Source of the DNA: Eremophila alpestris peregrina
Taxonomy: Eukaryota; Chordata; Aves; Passeriformes; Alaudidae
Reading direction: 5' to 3'
Length of the DNA stretch: 64,000 bases
Assembly: GCA_009792885.1 (NCBI GenBank)
Contig: WMCF01000153.1
Location: 814,855-878,854 of the forward strand
Of the stretch, positions 33,311 to 46,057 are shown one piece after another. The notes beneath the pieces were generated by a model. The model saw only the letters and a list, made by a program, of their open reading frames with translations, ran no database searches and had not been told where the DNA came from. The translations under genes and the position numbers were made by a program. Every line of letters starts with the position of its first letter. Position 1 is the first letter of the stretch.

Positions 33311-36300
33311 GGACACAGCTGGGGTAGCCCGGTTTTCAGCTGCAGTGGGGACCAGGACGCACCGGGGAGAGCCCTCAACCGGCTGTGTTGTGCCCGGGAG
33401 CAGTGTCCCATCTCGAGCGCTGCCACGGCGCTGGGAGGGTGGTGCTGTCCGAACCTCCGGGAAGGGCTGCGTGGGAGAGCTGTGTTCTCATTTCTTGGAG
33501 GGGATCAGACTGGGGATCCCAGCCTGCCTCACACCTTACTCTGCTCTGTTCCACAGTCTAGAGCAGCTAGTCTCGCCTCTGGCCTTCCCAGCCACCAGCA
33601 GCTCTGACCCGTGTGCGAAGGAGACTGTGCTGAATGCCATTAGGGAGAACAGGAAAAGGGCTGTGGAGGAAGAGGAGGAGGACCAGACATTTGGGAATGA
33701 TCAGGAGAGCAAAAGAAGGTAAAAAGAGAGCAGTTCAAGTTGCAGCCAGTGTGTTGGGAAGGTCACAGATGGGATTCTTGTTCCAGAGGTGACAAATGGG
33801 ATGTGTCCCAGAGCATGCCAGTCCCCATGAGACCTGGGGTCAGGGCTGGAAAAGTGAGAAGCTGTGAGAAGTGATATGCAAAGAGGAAACACACCCCATC
33901 TATCAGCCTTGGTGCTGCATCTAAAAGTCCTCCTTTGTGCTTGAAGCAATGTGGTTTAGGTGTGTGTCCAGTGTGTTCCCCTGCCTGGCTGGGGTGTCTT
34001 TTAGGAAGCCTGGGTGGGAAGCAGCTTGTCTCCTCATAGGAGTTTGCAGACTGGGAGAGTATGGTGGGAAATGTTGGTATCTGCTGTGGGCTCTGTCTTT
34101 CCATCAGCCTTGGGCTCTCAGGGGAGACAGGATTACTAGGTGGAAGCATTGCACTTGAAGAGCTCCAAGCACTTCCCTTGTGAGCTGATCTTGCAGAGGG
34201 AGGTGAAACAAGAGGGTAAATGAAACACTGTCTGGTGCTTTTTTTACTCAAGGTCAGCAACTTCCATACCTGCATTTGAAGGAGGGAGGGTGTGATGTTT
34301 TTGGTAGTGTCCTAGGAAGGACAAGGAATAAATTCTGAGAGCTGTGGTCTGCCAGAGCCTTTCTAACCACCCAGCCACAGCACTGCCTTGCTATCCCACT
34401 CTCCTGCTTCTGTTAGAATTCACAGGATGATTTGGATTGGAAGTGACCTTAAAGCTCATCCAGTGCCACCCCCTGTCATGGGCAGGGACACCCTTCATTA
34501 GACCAGGTGTCTCCAACCCCCATCCAAACTGGCCTTGGGCACTTCCAGGGAAGAGACAGCTACAGTTTCTGTGGGCAGCCTGTGCCAGGGCCTCACCAGT
34601 CTCAGAGGAAAGAATGTATTCTGTATGTCCAACCTAAATTACCAAAGGCTTTCAATGTGAAGCCTTTCCCCCTTGTTTTATCACTGGACTTCTTGATACA
34701 GTCCTTCTCCAGCTTCCTTGCAGGCCCCTTCAGATCCTGAAAGGCTGCTGGGATCTCCACACAACCTTCTCTGCTTCAGGCTGAACAGCCTCTGATGTCT
34801 TAGCCTGTTTCCATAGGGAAGGTGCTCCAGTTCCATTACCAACTTTGTAGATCTTCTCTAGACTTGCTCCAACAATTGCTTCGTCCTTCATAGTTGTGTC
34901 CATGGAGGCTCTTCCATCTGGGCTGGGATGGGGAGCTGAGATGCTGCTTGGGTGGTGCACTGAGGCTGCTGCTGGAGGTGGCCCGGGAGTAGAGCAGGGT
35001 TAAGCAGGGGGACACTGTCTTCCTCCAGCACTGAATTCCCATCTCTGAGTGCTTGGCTCATTGGATCTGAGCCCCACAAGAGCTAATCAGGACATCAACA
35101 GAATGGGTGCACAGACAGGATCAGCTCAAGGTATCTTTCTTTGAACTGCTTTTTTTAATATGCCAATACACAGCTCTGCCACAAAAGCCAGTTTTGAAGG
35201 CATCAATGTCTGGAAAGCACGAGGAATGCTAGTAGATAGAAAATTCCATGTCCTTGATGGACAGGAAGGAGTTGTGTCAGCTGGAGAGTGTGGGATTGCC
35301 TGTGCCTTGGGGTCAGCATGCTCTGGGCTTGAGGGGAGCACCTGGCCAAGTGACAGTACTGTCCTATATGTCCAGCTCCACTTTACAGCAGTGTGTCTTT
35401 TGTGATTTTGACACTTCAGGTCTTCATGAAATCATAGTGGGAAGGGGGATTCAGTTTTTGACTTGAGCTGTCCAGAGCACTGGTTAAAAAGAGGTCAGAG
35501 GTGGGAGTTTCAGAGCTCAAGTCCATTCAGAAATACTCAGCAGCTCATTTCTGTAAGTATTCTGGCTTAGAGTAATGGATTTAAGGAAAGATTTTTATTT
35601 TTTTTTTACACCAAACTACTATGCCCAGCAGGCAGGTGGAGGAGCTCGTGGTGTTTGGGGTGAGAGTCAGTGAGGACAGGCCCACAGGAAGAGAAAATCT
35701 GCAGCAGGGTGTAGATGGGGGAAAGCTCTGTCCTGGGTATTGATTGCCAGGAAAAACAGCAAGGTTTGATCTCTCTCTGGGTGCTCAGCCTGCCTTTCCC
35801 CACTGTCATAGGCTTTCACACTCTCCTCCCACAGGCGCCACGACAGCAGTGGAAGTGGGCAGTCAGCATTTGAGCCGCTGGTAGCCAATGGTGCCCCTGC
35901 TTCTCTCATACCCAAGTAAGTGCCCAATGGGCCAAAAACAACTCCTGTGATGGGAGGGAGCAAATGTCTGTGGGATCTGGAAAAGGGGCCTTGGGTTTTG
36001 CTTGCAGAGCCTGGCTTCAGGGCAGAGCAAGAGAAGCTGTGGTTGTGCCTTCAGTCTGTCACCCTGTGACAGCAGGGCTGTGCATCTGCTGAGGGTTGTT
36101 TCTAAGCAGGATTGCCTTCCTTCACCTGCCCTGTATGGTAAGGACTGGTGGGTAGGAGTGGTGAGGAGCTCATCAAACCTTCATCCTCCTCCAGGCCAGG
36201 CTCTCTGAAGAGGGGCCTCGTCTCACACTGCCCAGATGACTGCTCCAACAAGAGGTCTCGCACCTCCTCCATGAGCTCCCTCAACAACACCTTTGCTGGT

Positions 36301-39300
36301 GGGATCCCCAGCTCCATCCGCAATGCCATTGCCAGCTCCTACAGCTCCAGCCGGGGCCTCACACAGGTAGAGACGCTGTCACTTGGCATTCTTTTGGGAT
36401 CACCCATGTAACCCCAGCTCTGGGCTTGTGAGGAGACACCAGTGTGACTGGGTGCCTGGACCCAGTGTGCTCAGCCTGGCAGTCTCACCACCCTGGTGAT
36501 CAAATGGGTTGTGGGCCATGGGCCAAGCAGCAATTATCTGGTTTTTGGAGGAATCCCTGGCTGAGCTGTACTGCTGCTTTTACACCAAACCAAGAATGAG
36601 ACTCTTTTCCCCTCTCTCCTCCCTCTTGGCTAGTCTGCTAGACTGGATAGATCCAGGTTTAGGGAAAAAAAAAATGGTTTTGCTGTGCTGACATCTTTTC
36701 AGCTAGAGTCAGCAGTGTGGGAGCTGTGTGTTCCCACTCTGGCCCAAGTCCCACCTGTGATGGAGCCCTGCTTGTGGCCTGTCTGGGCTTGCAGATGTGC
36801 CAGGGACATATAGCCATGGTTGCTGGAGCTCTGTGTGGGGAAAGTTTTGCTCCAGGCAGTGGAAGGGAGGGGTTTGGTGGGGCTGCAGAGAGTCTGACCC
36901 TTGTATTTGGATCCATTTGCTTTGAACTCCTGACTAGGAGGTGCTAGCTCCTACCAGAGCAGCCCCACACACAAGGGTGTCCCAAGCAATTGGATGCCCT
37001 CTGCCTGTGTCACACAAAGGCAAGAGCAGGCCCAGCAGTGTCCTCCCTCCCTGTCCTCAGCCAAAGGCCCTGGAGGCTGCTTGTTCCTCATGTGGATTCA
37101 GCTTGGGGTGGCCAGACTCTGTGCTCCTAAAATGTGGAGGAGAAGTGGTGGTGGTGGTGGTGAAGCAGGAGAAGCTCTGAGCTCATTGGGCCCAACAGCC
37201 ATGGCCCTGGGCAGTGGGGCTTAGTGTAGGTGAGCAGGGAGGAGGGGGGCTGTGGTCTCTGCTAATACCCATGCCAAGTTACTGCTGGTATCTCTCCATT
37301 CCAGCTGTGGAAGAGAAGTGGTGTGAGCGTGTCCCCTCTGTCCAGCCCAGCATCCTCCCGCCCTCAGACACCAGAGTGGCCTCTCAAGAAAGCCAGGTAA
37401 TCAGCCGGTCACCTGGCAAGTGCCTGCTCACTCATGGCCAGCCAGCAAGAGAGCAGTCTTTCCCAGCCATCTTAGCATGCAAGTCCCACTTTCCACTGGA
37501 GCTGGGACAATCTACTAGACGTAATGATGCAGAGACTCTTGTGTCAATTGGCCTCCCTGTCACCTTGTCATGCTGTGGCATGTCCAAGCTGTGCCACCCC
37601 TGGTCCACTCCCAAGCCAGGTCAGAGATTTAAGGGCACAGGTTGCCACAGTAGTGATGGGTACCTATTGGCATGGCCTGGATTGCAGGATCATTGGGAAA
37701 AAACAGGCCCTGATTTTTGGCGTCTCCAAGTCAAATCCCAGGATCTGTATTTTAGTGCCTGCCTTGGAGCACCGCCTGTGTTCTCCTCTTTCCCAAGTCA
37801 GAGGAGCCTGAGCTTATGTCAGAACTAAAACTGACACAACCAGCTGGGTGGGCCCAACCTGCCAAGGGTAGTGACTCCCATCTGAGACCCCCAGCTAACC
37901 TCCTGAGGCTGAGTCTTGTGGAGGGTGCACAGGCTCAGCCAGGCTGAGTCTGGAGCAGGAAGCAATTCCTCTGCCTGGAGCTGGGCAAAGCTTTTGTCCT
38001 GAGCCCTGTTTGCAGGAAGCAAATAAACACACATGGGATACTTGTGCAAGTCTTCAGCTTCTTCAGTCTCATCCTGCTCCCTGGAGACAGGGCTGAGCCC
38101 AGGGTTGACCCTAACTGTCCCTCCTGCTTACACAGGGAAGAGGAGTCACATCGTTCCAACACTTCCACCCCAGCGAAATCAGACAAGGAGCTGCAGACAG
38201 AGAAAGGTAAGTATATGTGTGCCCTGATACTGCACCCAGGTCACCAGTGCAAGCAGGAGAGCAGAACAGGAGGCAGCTGAGGTCTGCAGTGGGATTGGCT
38301 TGAGGGGTCACCTGGAAACTTGGCTTGTGCTGTTCCCAAGGCAGCGGCACTTCTGCTGGCCTCGGTGAGTGCCCTAGTGGGATTTCCAAGTGATAAGGGG
38401 ATGCTGACAGTGTTGAGGTGCTAGCAGATGCCTGGGAGCTGGCTTGGAAGGGGAAGTCCAGCTCCAAACCCAGCATGGGTCATGTGTCAGCCTTGATCCA
38501 CAACCTGCTGTGGCATGAACAACGCTTTGACCAAATTCCTGTCTGAACTTATTCCAGTGCTTCCTCAGCTAAAACAGAGAGAGGAAATCCTCTGTGCCCA
38601 TGGCACTTGGGCCCCATGATACCATGTCAACTGTGGCATGTGGTTTGGGAAGGCAGTGTGTTGGCTCCATCCATGGAGCTGGGAAGGGGCCAGTGCCCCA
38701 CAGAGCCCCACCGGCTTCATGTCATGGACCTCCTGGATGTGAAGCTGCTCTTCTGGGGCATCACAACCTTGTCCTCAGCTTCAAACTGTGCCCCAGCCCT
38801 GCCCTCTGAGTGGGCCACCCAGAGTGGGTCAGAAGGGACAGCCCTGTCACTGCAACCAAACACTTTTTTGCTCAGAGCTTGGCTTGACTTGTCTTCTTCT
38901 ATAGTGGTGGAGTCACCAGTGTGGAAGAAGCAGAATTCCCTGAGCCCGCCATCCACGTCAGGGAGCAGTGGGACGCGCAAGCGGAAGATCCCGTTGCTGT
39001 CGTCTCTCCGTGGGGACCAGTTGGTGCTGGTACGTTGCTGTCTCTCAGCCCCTTTGGCCCCGCTCTGGCAATAGAATGTGCTCACTGCAATTTCTGCAGG
39101 GCTGGGGGCACACTGACCTGCCTGCCCTCAGGAAGGAGGCCCCGTCCTTGGCCGAGTGGGAAGTGACGCTCTCCCCAGCCCCAGTGTCTGGTGGGCTGTG
39201 CGTGGTTGTGCTGCCTGCTGCCGGACCAGGTAATGGCCTGGGGAAGGCCTGCCATGCCCTTAGTGCCACACCAGGGGCCCACCAAAATTGGGGACCGGAG

Positions 39301-42300
39301 CTGCACGGTAGCTGCAGGACCACCTGCTTCACAGGGCTCGCCACAGCCAGTCGCCAGCACACCTTCAAAGAGGCTCTGCCCGTTTCCCTGGGAAGGAGCT
39401 AAGCTGCTGCTGCTCTCTCTTGGCAGCCCCCGCCACCTCAGCTGGGCTACTCCATCACCTCAGAGGACCTGGACGCAGAGAAGAAGGCAGTGCTGCAGTG
39501 GTTCAACAGTGTCTTGGAGGATAAGGCTGGTAAGGATGGGCTGCAAATGTGGAGGGGTAGGTTCACGCTCGGTCTTGGGGGTGCTCGTGATGCCTTTCCA
39601 GCTGAGGAGATCCAATGCCTTGTGGTGTTGAGTGAGGTTGCCCAGGGCTGTAGGGTGTAGGTGCAGTTGCCCTGCCTGCTGGGAAGCTCTGCTAAGGGTT
39701 TGTTCCTCACAGCCAGTTGTAGGTCCTGATATTTTGGTGTTTCCCTGTAGATGCAGTCCCCAGCACCACTGCAGAGATGATGCCTGTGTCCAAGCCACTG
39801 GTGTTTGCTGTGACCTCCCCTGGGCCTGGGCCTGCCTCCACAGCTCCTGCCCTGGCTAGTTCCTCATCCCTGGACAGCCTGAAGAAGATGCAGAACAGCC
39901 AGGCTGTATCCACAGCACCAGGTAAGGAGGAGGAGAGTTGGCACAGTGGAATGTCAGCAGAGTGGGGCAGGTACAGCAGGAACTCCTTGTTGCCTCTGCA
40001 TGAGGCAGCTGACAAAACTCTCTGTTCAAATGCTCTGCTGGCAGCAGAGCTAGCAGGCAGGGCTAGAGGGGACACCTTTGGGGGTGTTGAGCCCCTGGTC
40101 CTGCTGGAGGCTGTGGTAACCATGGGAGGGCTGGGTGTGATGGGATCATTTGCAGCAGTGGGTGGGTACCTGGCAGAAGGGTGGGCTTCTGAAGTTGCCC
40201 CTTTGTAAATAAGCTCTTTCCCCTTTCCAGACTCCACTGGAGCTGCGGCAGCATCCCAGCCACCTCCATCAGCTGCACAGCCACCTGCTCCTGCTGTGTC
40301 ATTGGAGTCCAGCTCTCTGCCTACCATCTCTGCTGACACCAAGCCTGTGCCTGTATTGAGCACACCTGCCCCCAGTGCTCCCCCTGCACTGGTGGTGCAA
40401 CCCCCCAGCAGCCAGGCCCCTCCTGTGTTCACTGAGTTGGGCCAGACACCCAGCAAGCCTCCCTCCTTCCCAAAGCCAAGCATCCTGTTTGGGATGCTGA
40501 ACACTCCAGCCAATCAGCCAGCAGTGCCCACCTCAGCCACTGCTGTGCCCACCTCAGCCACTGCTGTGCCCACCTCAGCCACTGCTGTGCCCACCACAAC
40601 CCCCATGTTTAAACCCATCTTTGGTGCTGTGCCAAAGAGTGAGAACACAGCAGCCTGCACAGCTGTCACTTCCACCACAGCCACCGTGTCTGCATGCTCA
40701 GGCCCTGCCTCAACGTCCTCCACATCCTCCATATTCAAGCCCATCTTTGGTAGCATCACTGCAGCTTCATCTCCAGTGAAAGTCTCTCCTTTCACCTTCA
40801 ATCCCGTGGCACAGCCAGCCTCAGAGCCACCAACTGCCTCCACAGCTACTCTGGCAGGATTCACAGGTCTTCCCAATGTCATCTTCACCACTGCAGCTAC
40901 AACTGCCGCCACCCAGAGTTCCTCCACAGACGCCACCATTAAACCTGTCTTCAGCTTTGGACTGAACCCACCTGCTTCCACTGGCCCTGCCCCCAGTGTG
41001 ACTGTCACTGCTGCCACCTCCACCAGCACAGCACAGCCCTTCCTGTTCGGGGGCCTCGCCAGCTCAGCTCCCAGCACAGAAACCGGCTTTGCCACCTCAG
41101 GGCCTGTGTTCCAGTTTGGGAAGCCACCTCCAGCCACGGTCACTGCCACCACCAGTGTCCCTGGAGGCCCTGCCTTTGGCCAGGTACCTTCAAACTCGAC
41201 GGTTGCTGCCACCACTGTGGGCTTTAGCATATTTGGGAGCACTACACTGACCTCCTCTGCCCCAGCCACCACAGCTCAAGCACCGCTGACATTCGGCTCC
41301 TCCGTTTCAGCTTTTGGCGGCTTTTCAGCCAGCACAAAGCCACCGCCACCATACCCCAGCACTGGGAGCCAGCTCACCTTCAGCACTGGGGCTGCCGAGA
41401 GCCAGGTGCCCGCCAGCAAGCCTGCTGCTGGCCCCATCAGCTTCACCCCCCAGTTCAGTTTTGGAGCGCCCCCAGCACAGTCAGTGGCTCAGCCAGCATT
41501 TGGCAGTGGTGCCCAGCCAGCCTTCGGCACAACCAGTGCCCAGGGCTCCTTTGGCACCAGCACCACCCAGGCAGCATTCGGGACCACCACCTCCGTGTTC
41601 TCTTTTGGAACAGCCACCTCCACCACATCCAGCTTTGGTGCCACCACCCAGACCACAAGCAGCAGCACCAGTGCCACTGTCTTTGGCACCACCCCATCTC
41701 CATTCACCTTTGGGGCCACCACCCAGCCAGGCCCCCCCACCAGCACCTTTGGGATGGGTACACCGGCTGTGGCCTTCAGCTTTGGGGCTGGGCAGAGCGG
41801 GGCAGCCCCTGCAGCAACGCCCTTTGGCTCATCTCTGCCGCAGAGTGCACTGGGAGCGCAGGGCCAGAGCACGCCCTTTGCCTTCACCATGACCAGCACC
41901 CCCAACAGCAAGCCTGCATTTGGAGGTGAGTCACCATGGAATCATGGAATGGGTCATGTTGGAAGGGACCTTAAAGATCATGTTGATCCCCCTTGCCATG
42001 GGCAGAGACACCAATTCCATTAGACCAGGTTGCTCAGGGCCCTGTCCAACATGGTGTTGGAACATTTCCAGGATGGGATGGGGTCAGACGGGCCATCTTG
42101 AGAGTTGGCCAGTAGTATTCCTGATGGACCTTGCCAAGGCTCCCAGGGTCCATAGCCCTGGTGAGGCCAGTGCTCCTGCTATGTAGAGCCTTGCCTACAA
42201 AGGGAAGGCACTCCCATCACTGCCTGTAAGGATCCTGGCCCTCTGGGGAGGGGTATCCCTAAACTTTACTCATTGGCCCCTCTGAAGGCACCAGCTCCCC

Positions 42301-43197
42301 AGCTCTGCCGATCTGAGTGTCCTGCAGGAGCCAAGATCATCTGAGTTCTTAACAGCCACCAGGAACACCTTAGTGAGCTGGAATGCTGCCAGCCAGCAAC
42401 TGCCATCATGTCATGCTTGCTCTCAGGGATTTCCCTAACACTTCAGATCCTCACCTGGATGTTCTCAGCTCCTGTGGAACTGAAACCCACACACTGAGCA
42501 ATTCCTTGATCTAGAAAGGCCAAGGTCTTTGTTCCTCCCTAGCAAATCCTTCTGTGCAGCCCTGCTGTTCAGAGAGCCTAGGGATTATCCAGAGAGTGTA
42601 ACTTTTGCATTAAAAGGGCTTTTCAGGAGCAGAGGCTGGTTCTGGGCGATGGATTGTGGTTCTTCAGCTCCCAGAGACCATCCTGTGCCTCCTCTGGGTG
42701 CCACCAGCTCCCAAAGGCTCTTTCTCCTTTGTCAGCCCTGGCTCACAGTGACCTGTTGCTTTCCAGGAGCTCCAGTGCCCACGTTTGGTCAGGGCACACC
42801 TGTCCCTGGAGCCATGGGCAGTGGAAGCAGCACCCTTTCCTTCAGGACACCCAGCACTCCTGCCTCGAGTTTCGGAGGAGTCGGCACTTCCTTTGGTAAG
42901 GAGGGAGTTGGTATTCCAGCCTTGGGGAGCTCATGGGTCATGGTGTCCACTTGGGCTGGGAACAGTGGTAGAGCCAGTGCTCTGGGAGATGGCTCAGGTG
43001 GTACCTGCTGGACTCTGGGGGATGCCAAGCCTTCCATTCCTCCCAGGTTGAGGATCACACTCATCCCAAAGCTGCAGACCTGAGCAACCTTTCTGCTTCC
43101 AGGTTCATCCACTCCCGCCTTCTCCATCGGGGCAGGATCCAAGACGGGCACTCGCCAACGGCTGCAGGCACGGAGGCAGCACACCCGCAAAAAGTAA
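32758..43197 (+). CDS. POM121: Pore membrane nucleoporin POM121, 13 coding exons
   Basis: POM121 is an integral nuclear-envelope protein that helps anchor the nuclear pore complex to the pore membrane. Exons: 32758-33005, 33088-33291, 33557-33718, 35835-35915, 36195-36366, 37305-37396, 38136-38206, 38905-39029, 39427-39529, 39751-39921, 40231-41925, 42767-42895, 43103-43197. All phases agree, giving 1115 residues (human about 1250). A single Ala/Leu-rich transmembrane segment lies at about residues 14-50. The family block SPVTVRIAPP follows, then SSDPCAKETVL, an NLS-rich middle (KRRRHDSSGSG, NKRSRTSSMSSL), LGYSITSEDLD, and one large Thr/Ser/Ala-rich FG-repeat exon. The C-terminus ends in QRLQARRQHTRKK, diagnostic of POM121. 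The start was chosen because it sits directly before the transmembrane helix; a second in-frame ATG is 13 codons later. Exon 11 holds three tandem 7-residue repeats. It is tail to tail with NSUN5. Confidence 0.95.
34418..34915 (-). mobile_element. CR1 LINE 3' fragment in POM121 intron 3
   Basis: The reverse-orientation CR1 3' end ('tgtcatgggcagggacac', 'attagaccaggtgtctcc', 'tggccttgggcacttccagg') continues into the internal block ('tttcccccttgttttatcac', 'ggctgctgggatctcc', 'ggtgctccagttcc'). About 500 bp, diverged, with no coding potential. Confidence 0.87.
40522..40600 (+). repeat. POM121: Coding 21-bp tandem repeat in POM121
   Basis: Three near-identical 21-bp units (gtgcccacctcagccactgct) encode V-P-T-S-A-T-A and lead into a partial fourth ending T-T-T-P-M-F-K. 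The units keep frame, so copy-number change would alter only linker length within the disordered FG region. Confidence 0.93.
41933..42105 (-). mobile_element. CR1 LINE 3' fragment beside the POM121 FG exon
   Basis: The element begins eight bases after the exon 11 donor with its terminal repeat ('catggaatcatggaatgg'), then 'ttggaagggaccttaaagat', 'ccttgccatgggcagaga' and 'attagaccaggttgctca'. It inserted unusually close to the splice site. Confidence 0.9.
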
Positions 43198-44508
43198 CCC
43201 TAGTGCTGGTGGGCTCCCCTGGCCCATGTGTGGGGGGCTCTGGGCTGGAGCTGTCCCTGTGGTGGGACCAGGCCCCATCCCTGACACCCACCGGAGACCA
43301 TGCTGGGATGGGATAAACCAAACTCTTGTTACTTGAACAGTTCCAGAGCCAAGGCTGGACAAATCTCTGTACATATCCTCAGTGTTCTTTCCCTCAATTT
43401 ATTTTGTCTTGGTTAATAGTGTGTACATTTCTCCCCATTTGCTTCTTCTAGCTGTTTCCATGCCCTGTCCCAGCCCTTAGCCAGCCGCAAGGCCATGTCC
43501 TGCTCAGAGCCTGGCTGTCAACATGCTGTGGTTCCAAGCTGCTGTCAGACACCATCTTCACCAGGTCCCACAGTCTTTCCCATTGTTCATCCCGTGGCCT
43601 AGTGAATATGGTCCCATGCCTGCAGCCTGAGCAGCTTCCAGCTTGGCTCTGTTTTGGTGCCACAGGTGACTGGCATGGGTGCAGTTGGGTGACACCCCTC
43701 GGTGGGACCTAATGTCCTGCTACCTCCAGCTGAGGACATGTCATAGCTGTGGACCTGGGCTGGAGGCATGGGGTGAGGATTGGGGTCCCCCCACCCCTCT
43801 CCCATCTCTGCTGCTCCGTCGGGCTGTGGGCTGTCCCCACCCTGCTCCCCAGTTCTGCTTTATCTGTGCTCCTGTTCCTGTGCTCACTGAATCGAGTTTG
43901 GAGGAAGAGCTGAACCGTGTGTGTGGCGGCATGTTGGTTATGCCGGATTTGCTGTTTGGAGTTTCTTTTTTGGGGGGCACCAGTCCTTGGGGGGAGACTT
44001 GCCCCAGCTAATTGGGTGTTGACAGTAGCATCACTGCGTGGCTGCTCGTGCTGGGGAGTTGTCCCTTCCATGTCGTGACTGAAAGGCAGCTAGGACAGGG
44101 GGTTCCAATTGTGGCAGTCTCTCCCCTCCCTTTCCCTACCTCCTAGTACCTCTTCTGTACTTCAGGGGGCTCTGGAATTGCTCACTGAAGGAGTCCAGAG
44201 CAGATGCATTCTTCCCCCCCATCCTAAATCCAAGTTGTTTTGCATTTTTCAGCTCATCTCCATCCCAGTGGGTTTTACTAGCTCCTAGGAGCTGTGATGC
44301 TGCCTTCCCTGTCCCCATCCAGCCAGGAGTAGGAATCCCACCCTTCCCTGCCTTCTGTGGGAAGAGACTGCCAGAGCTGGGGGTCACCAAAGGGCCACCC
44401 CCTGGCCTGTCCCTGGTGAGGGATGGGCACTCCATTCCCAGGAATGCTTTGCTGCTGGGTTTTTACTCTCCGAGCCGTGTGAGTGTGTGTGTTTGCTGAG
44501 GTCTAAAT

Positions 44509-44596
44509 TAAAAAAAAAACAAGAAAAAAAAAAACCAAAAAAAATCACAAATATTTAAACATTTTTTAACAAAATAAAAATTTATTTTTATATTTA
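44509..44596. repeat. A-rich low-complexity tract
   Basis: Runs of A broken by single C or G bases lead into an AT-rich segment with AATAAA. No LINE or SINE body precedes it, so it is unlikely to be a retroposon tail. Confidence 0.8.
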
Positions 44597-45458
44597 AGCT
44601 AAATTGCCTTCAAATTCCTTCAAGCTTGGTTCAGTGAAGTTGCCTGCCCCGCAGCTGTTAGTGTTTAGCTGTTCCCACTCTAGCTGTGCCTGCAGGAATG
44701 CACTGTGCTGGGAAAGGCAGCCACATCCTGCAGGCTCTGTCACTCTCCCCCCCACTGTACATCATCCCCTTCCTTTTAAATGTGACGTATGTGGATGTGA
44801 CTAAACCTTTTCTGTTTTTTAAAGTTTTTTAATTATTTCTCTAAGGGTGAGGAGCGGGAGCTCTCTCGTTATGTTGCCGAGTGCCAGGATCAAGGCATCT
44901 CTCCCAGCAGAAAGGGCAGATGATGGACTCTGTGTGGCACAGAGGGGACACAGCCCCGTAGTAAGGGGACATAGAGGACCTGCAGATGTTGGTGGGAATG
45001 TTCTGGCCATCACCCACTGGCATGCAGTGGGCTAAGAGCAGCCAGACTGGGAAAATGTGTCCTTGGGGTTGGAAGAAGCAGATGGCTTGTGCCTGCCAAG
45101 ACTGACCCTGGGTGCTCCAGTTAACGTCCTGGGCCAGGAGAGCACCCGCTCCCCATCTTCGAGGTGCTAGGGTTTGGCCAGGTCAGCTCTGAAAAGATGG
45201 GGATGAGCCTAGGACAAGGTTGAGGGCACCCTGGCTTCATCCTGCCCCGCAGGTAGCTGCCCCACATAATCCCACACACTGTGAGGAGCCAGACTGTCTC
45301 TTCCTGGCCACACAGACCCTGCTGGGAGAGCCCCTTGTGCTTGGGGGGAGGCTGGGTTTTAACTGACTGAAGAGTTGGATCATTCCTGGTGTGACTGATA
45401 AGGATTTTAGTGTGAATGTGCAATTTTCGTTTCCTCGCTTCTTATGTCCCTGGTTTAA

Positions 45459-45464
45459 AATAAA
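45459..45464 (+). terminator. POM121: Candidate POM121 poly(A) signal
   Basis: AATAAA followed within about 20-30 bases by a GT-rich stretch, the classic arrangement for cleavage and polyadenylation. It faces the NSUN5 signal on the opposite strand. Confidence 0.6.
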
Positions 45465-45720
45465 ATGACTATGTTCACATGTCTGTGCCTGTGTGTGCTT
45501 CCTGGGGCTGGGATTCCCAGGGCAGGGTGTTGCTGGTGGGGTTCAGGTGCATGAGCCTCTGGCTCATGTGTCCTTTCTACCCCAGTTCAAAGAGAGGCAC
45601 AGAGACAGGATTATTATTATTTCACCTTTTTCCCCACACTTTGCCTCTACTATGAGCAATGGCAATTTCAGGGCAAGACTGCACAAACACACTGAAAAAG
45701 ACAGTGAAGAGAGAGAAACT

Positions 45721-45726
45721 TTTAAT
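45721..45726 (-). terminator. NSUN5: Candidate NSUN5 poly(A) signal
   Basis: ATTAAA on the minus strand about 330 bases after the NSUN5 stop. No minus-strand AATAAA was seen closer. Confidence 0.45.
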
Positions 45727-46057
45727 CTGCTTCATCCCTACAGTGGAACACTTTTTCAACATCAGCCTAGGGGTTGGAATTTTGGTGGGGGGAACATGAT
45801 AAACCACCCTTAATCCAGCTGGAGGACCCCAGCTGTGCAGGGTGTGGAGTGGGGATTGCCTTGGGGGGAAACGTGGGGACTGGCTGCAAGGGGCAGTCCT
45901 GGGTGAGCAGTTGCCCCTTCCTGGCACCTGGGTGGTCCCAGTGTAGGCACAGAACTCTCACTAGGACTGCAGTTGGCACAACATAGCTTGACTTGAGTTC
46001 AGGCCAGTATGTGTTCCCCACAGCCCCAGCTGTGCAGGGGTTTATCCAGAAAATGTT

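Larger units (their letters stand above)
43198..45480 (+). other. POM121: POM121 3' untranslated region (inferred)
   Basis: No coding exon was recognised. AATAAA occurs at 44573, inside an A-rich tract, and at 45459 in a cleaner context with GT-rich sequence directly after it (45480-45500). A long 3' UTR is normal for this family. The A-rich tract at 44509-44580 could also prime oligo-dT internally. Confidence 0.6.

Noticed and set aside
40514..41272. 252-codon minus-strand open frame
   Set aside because: It is the antisense shadow of the low-complexity POM121 FG exon. Its Val/Gly/Pro-rich content is the complement of Thr/Ala/Pro repeats, and it has no motif.
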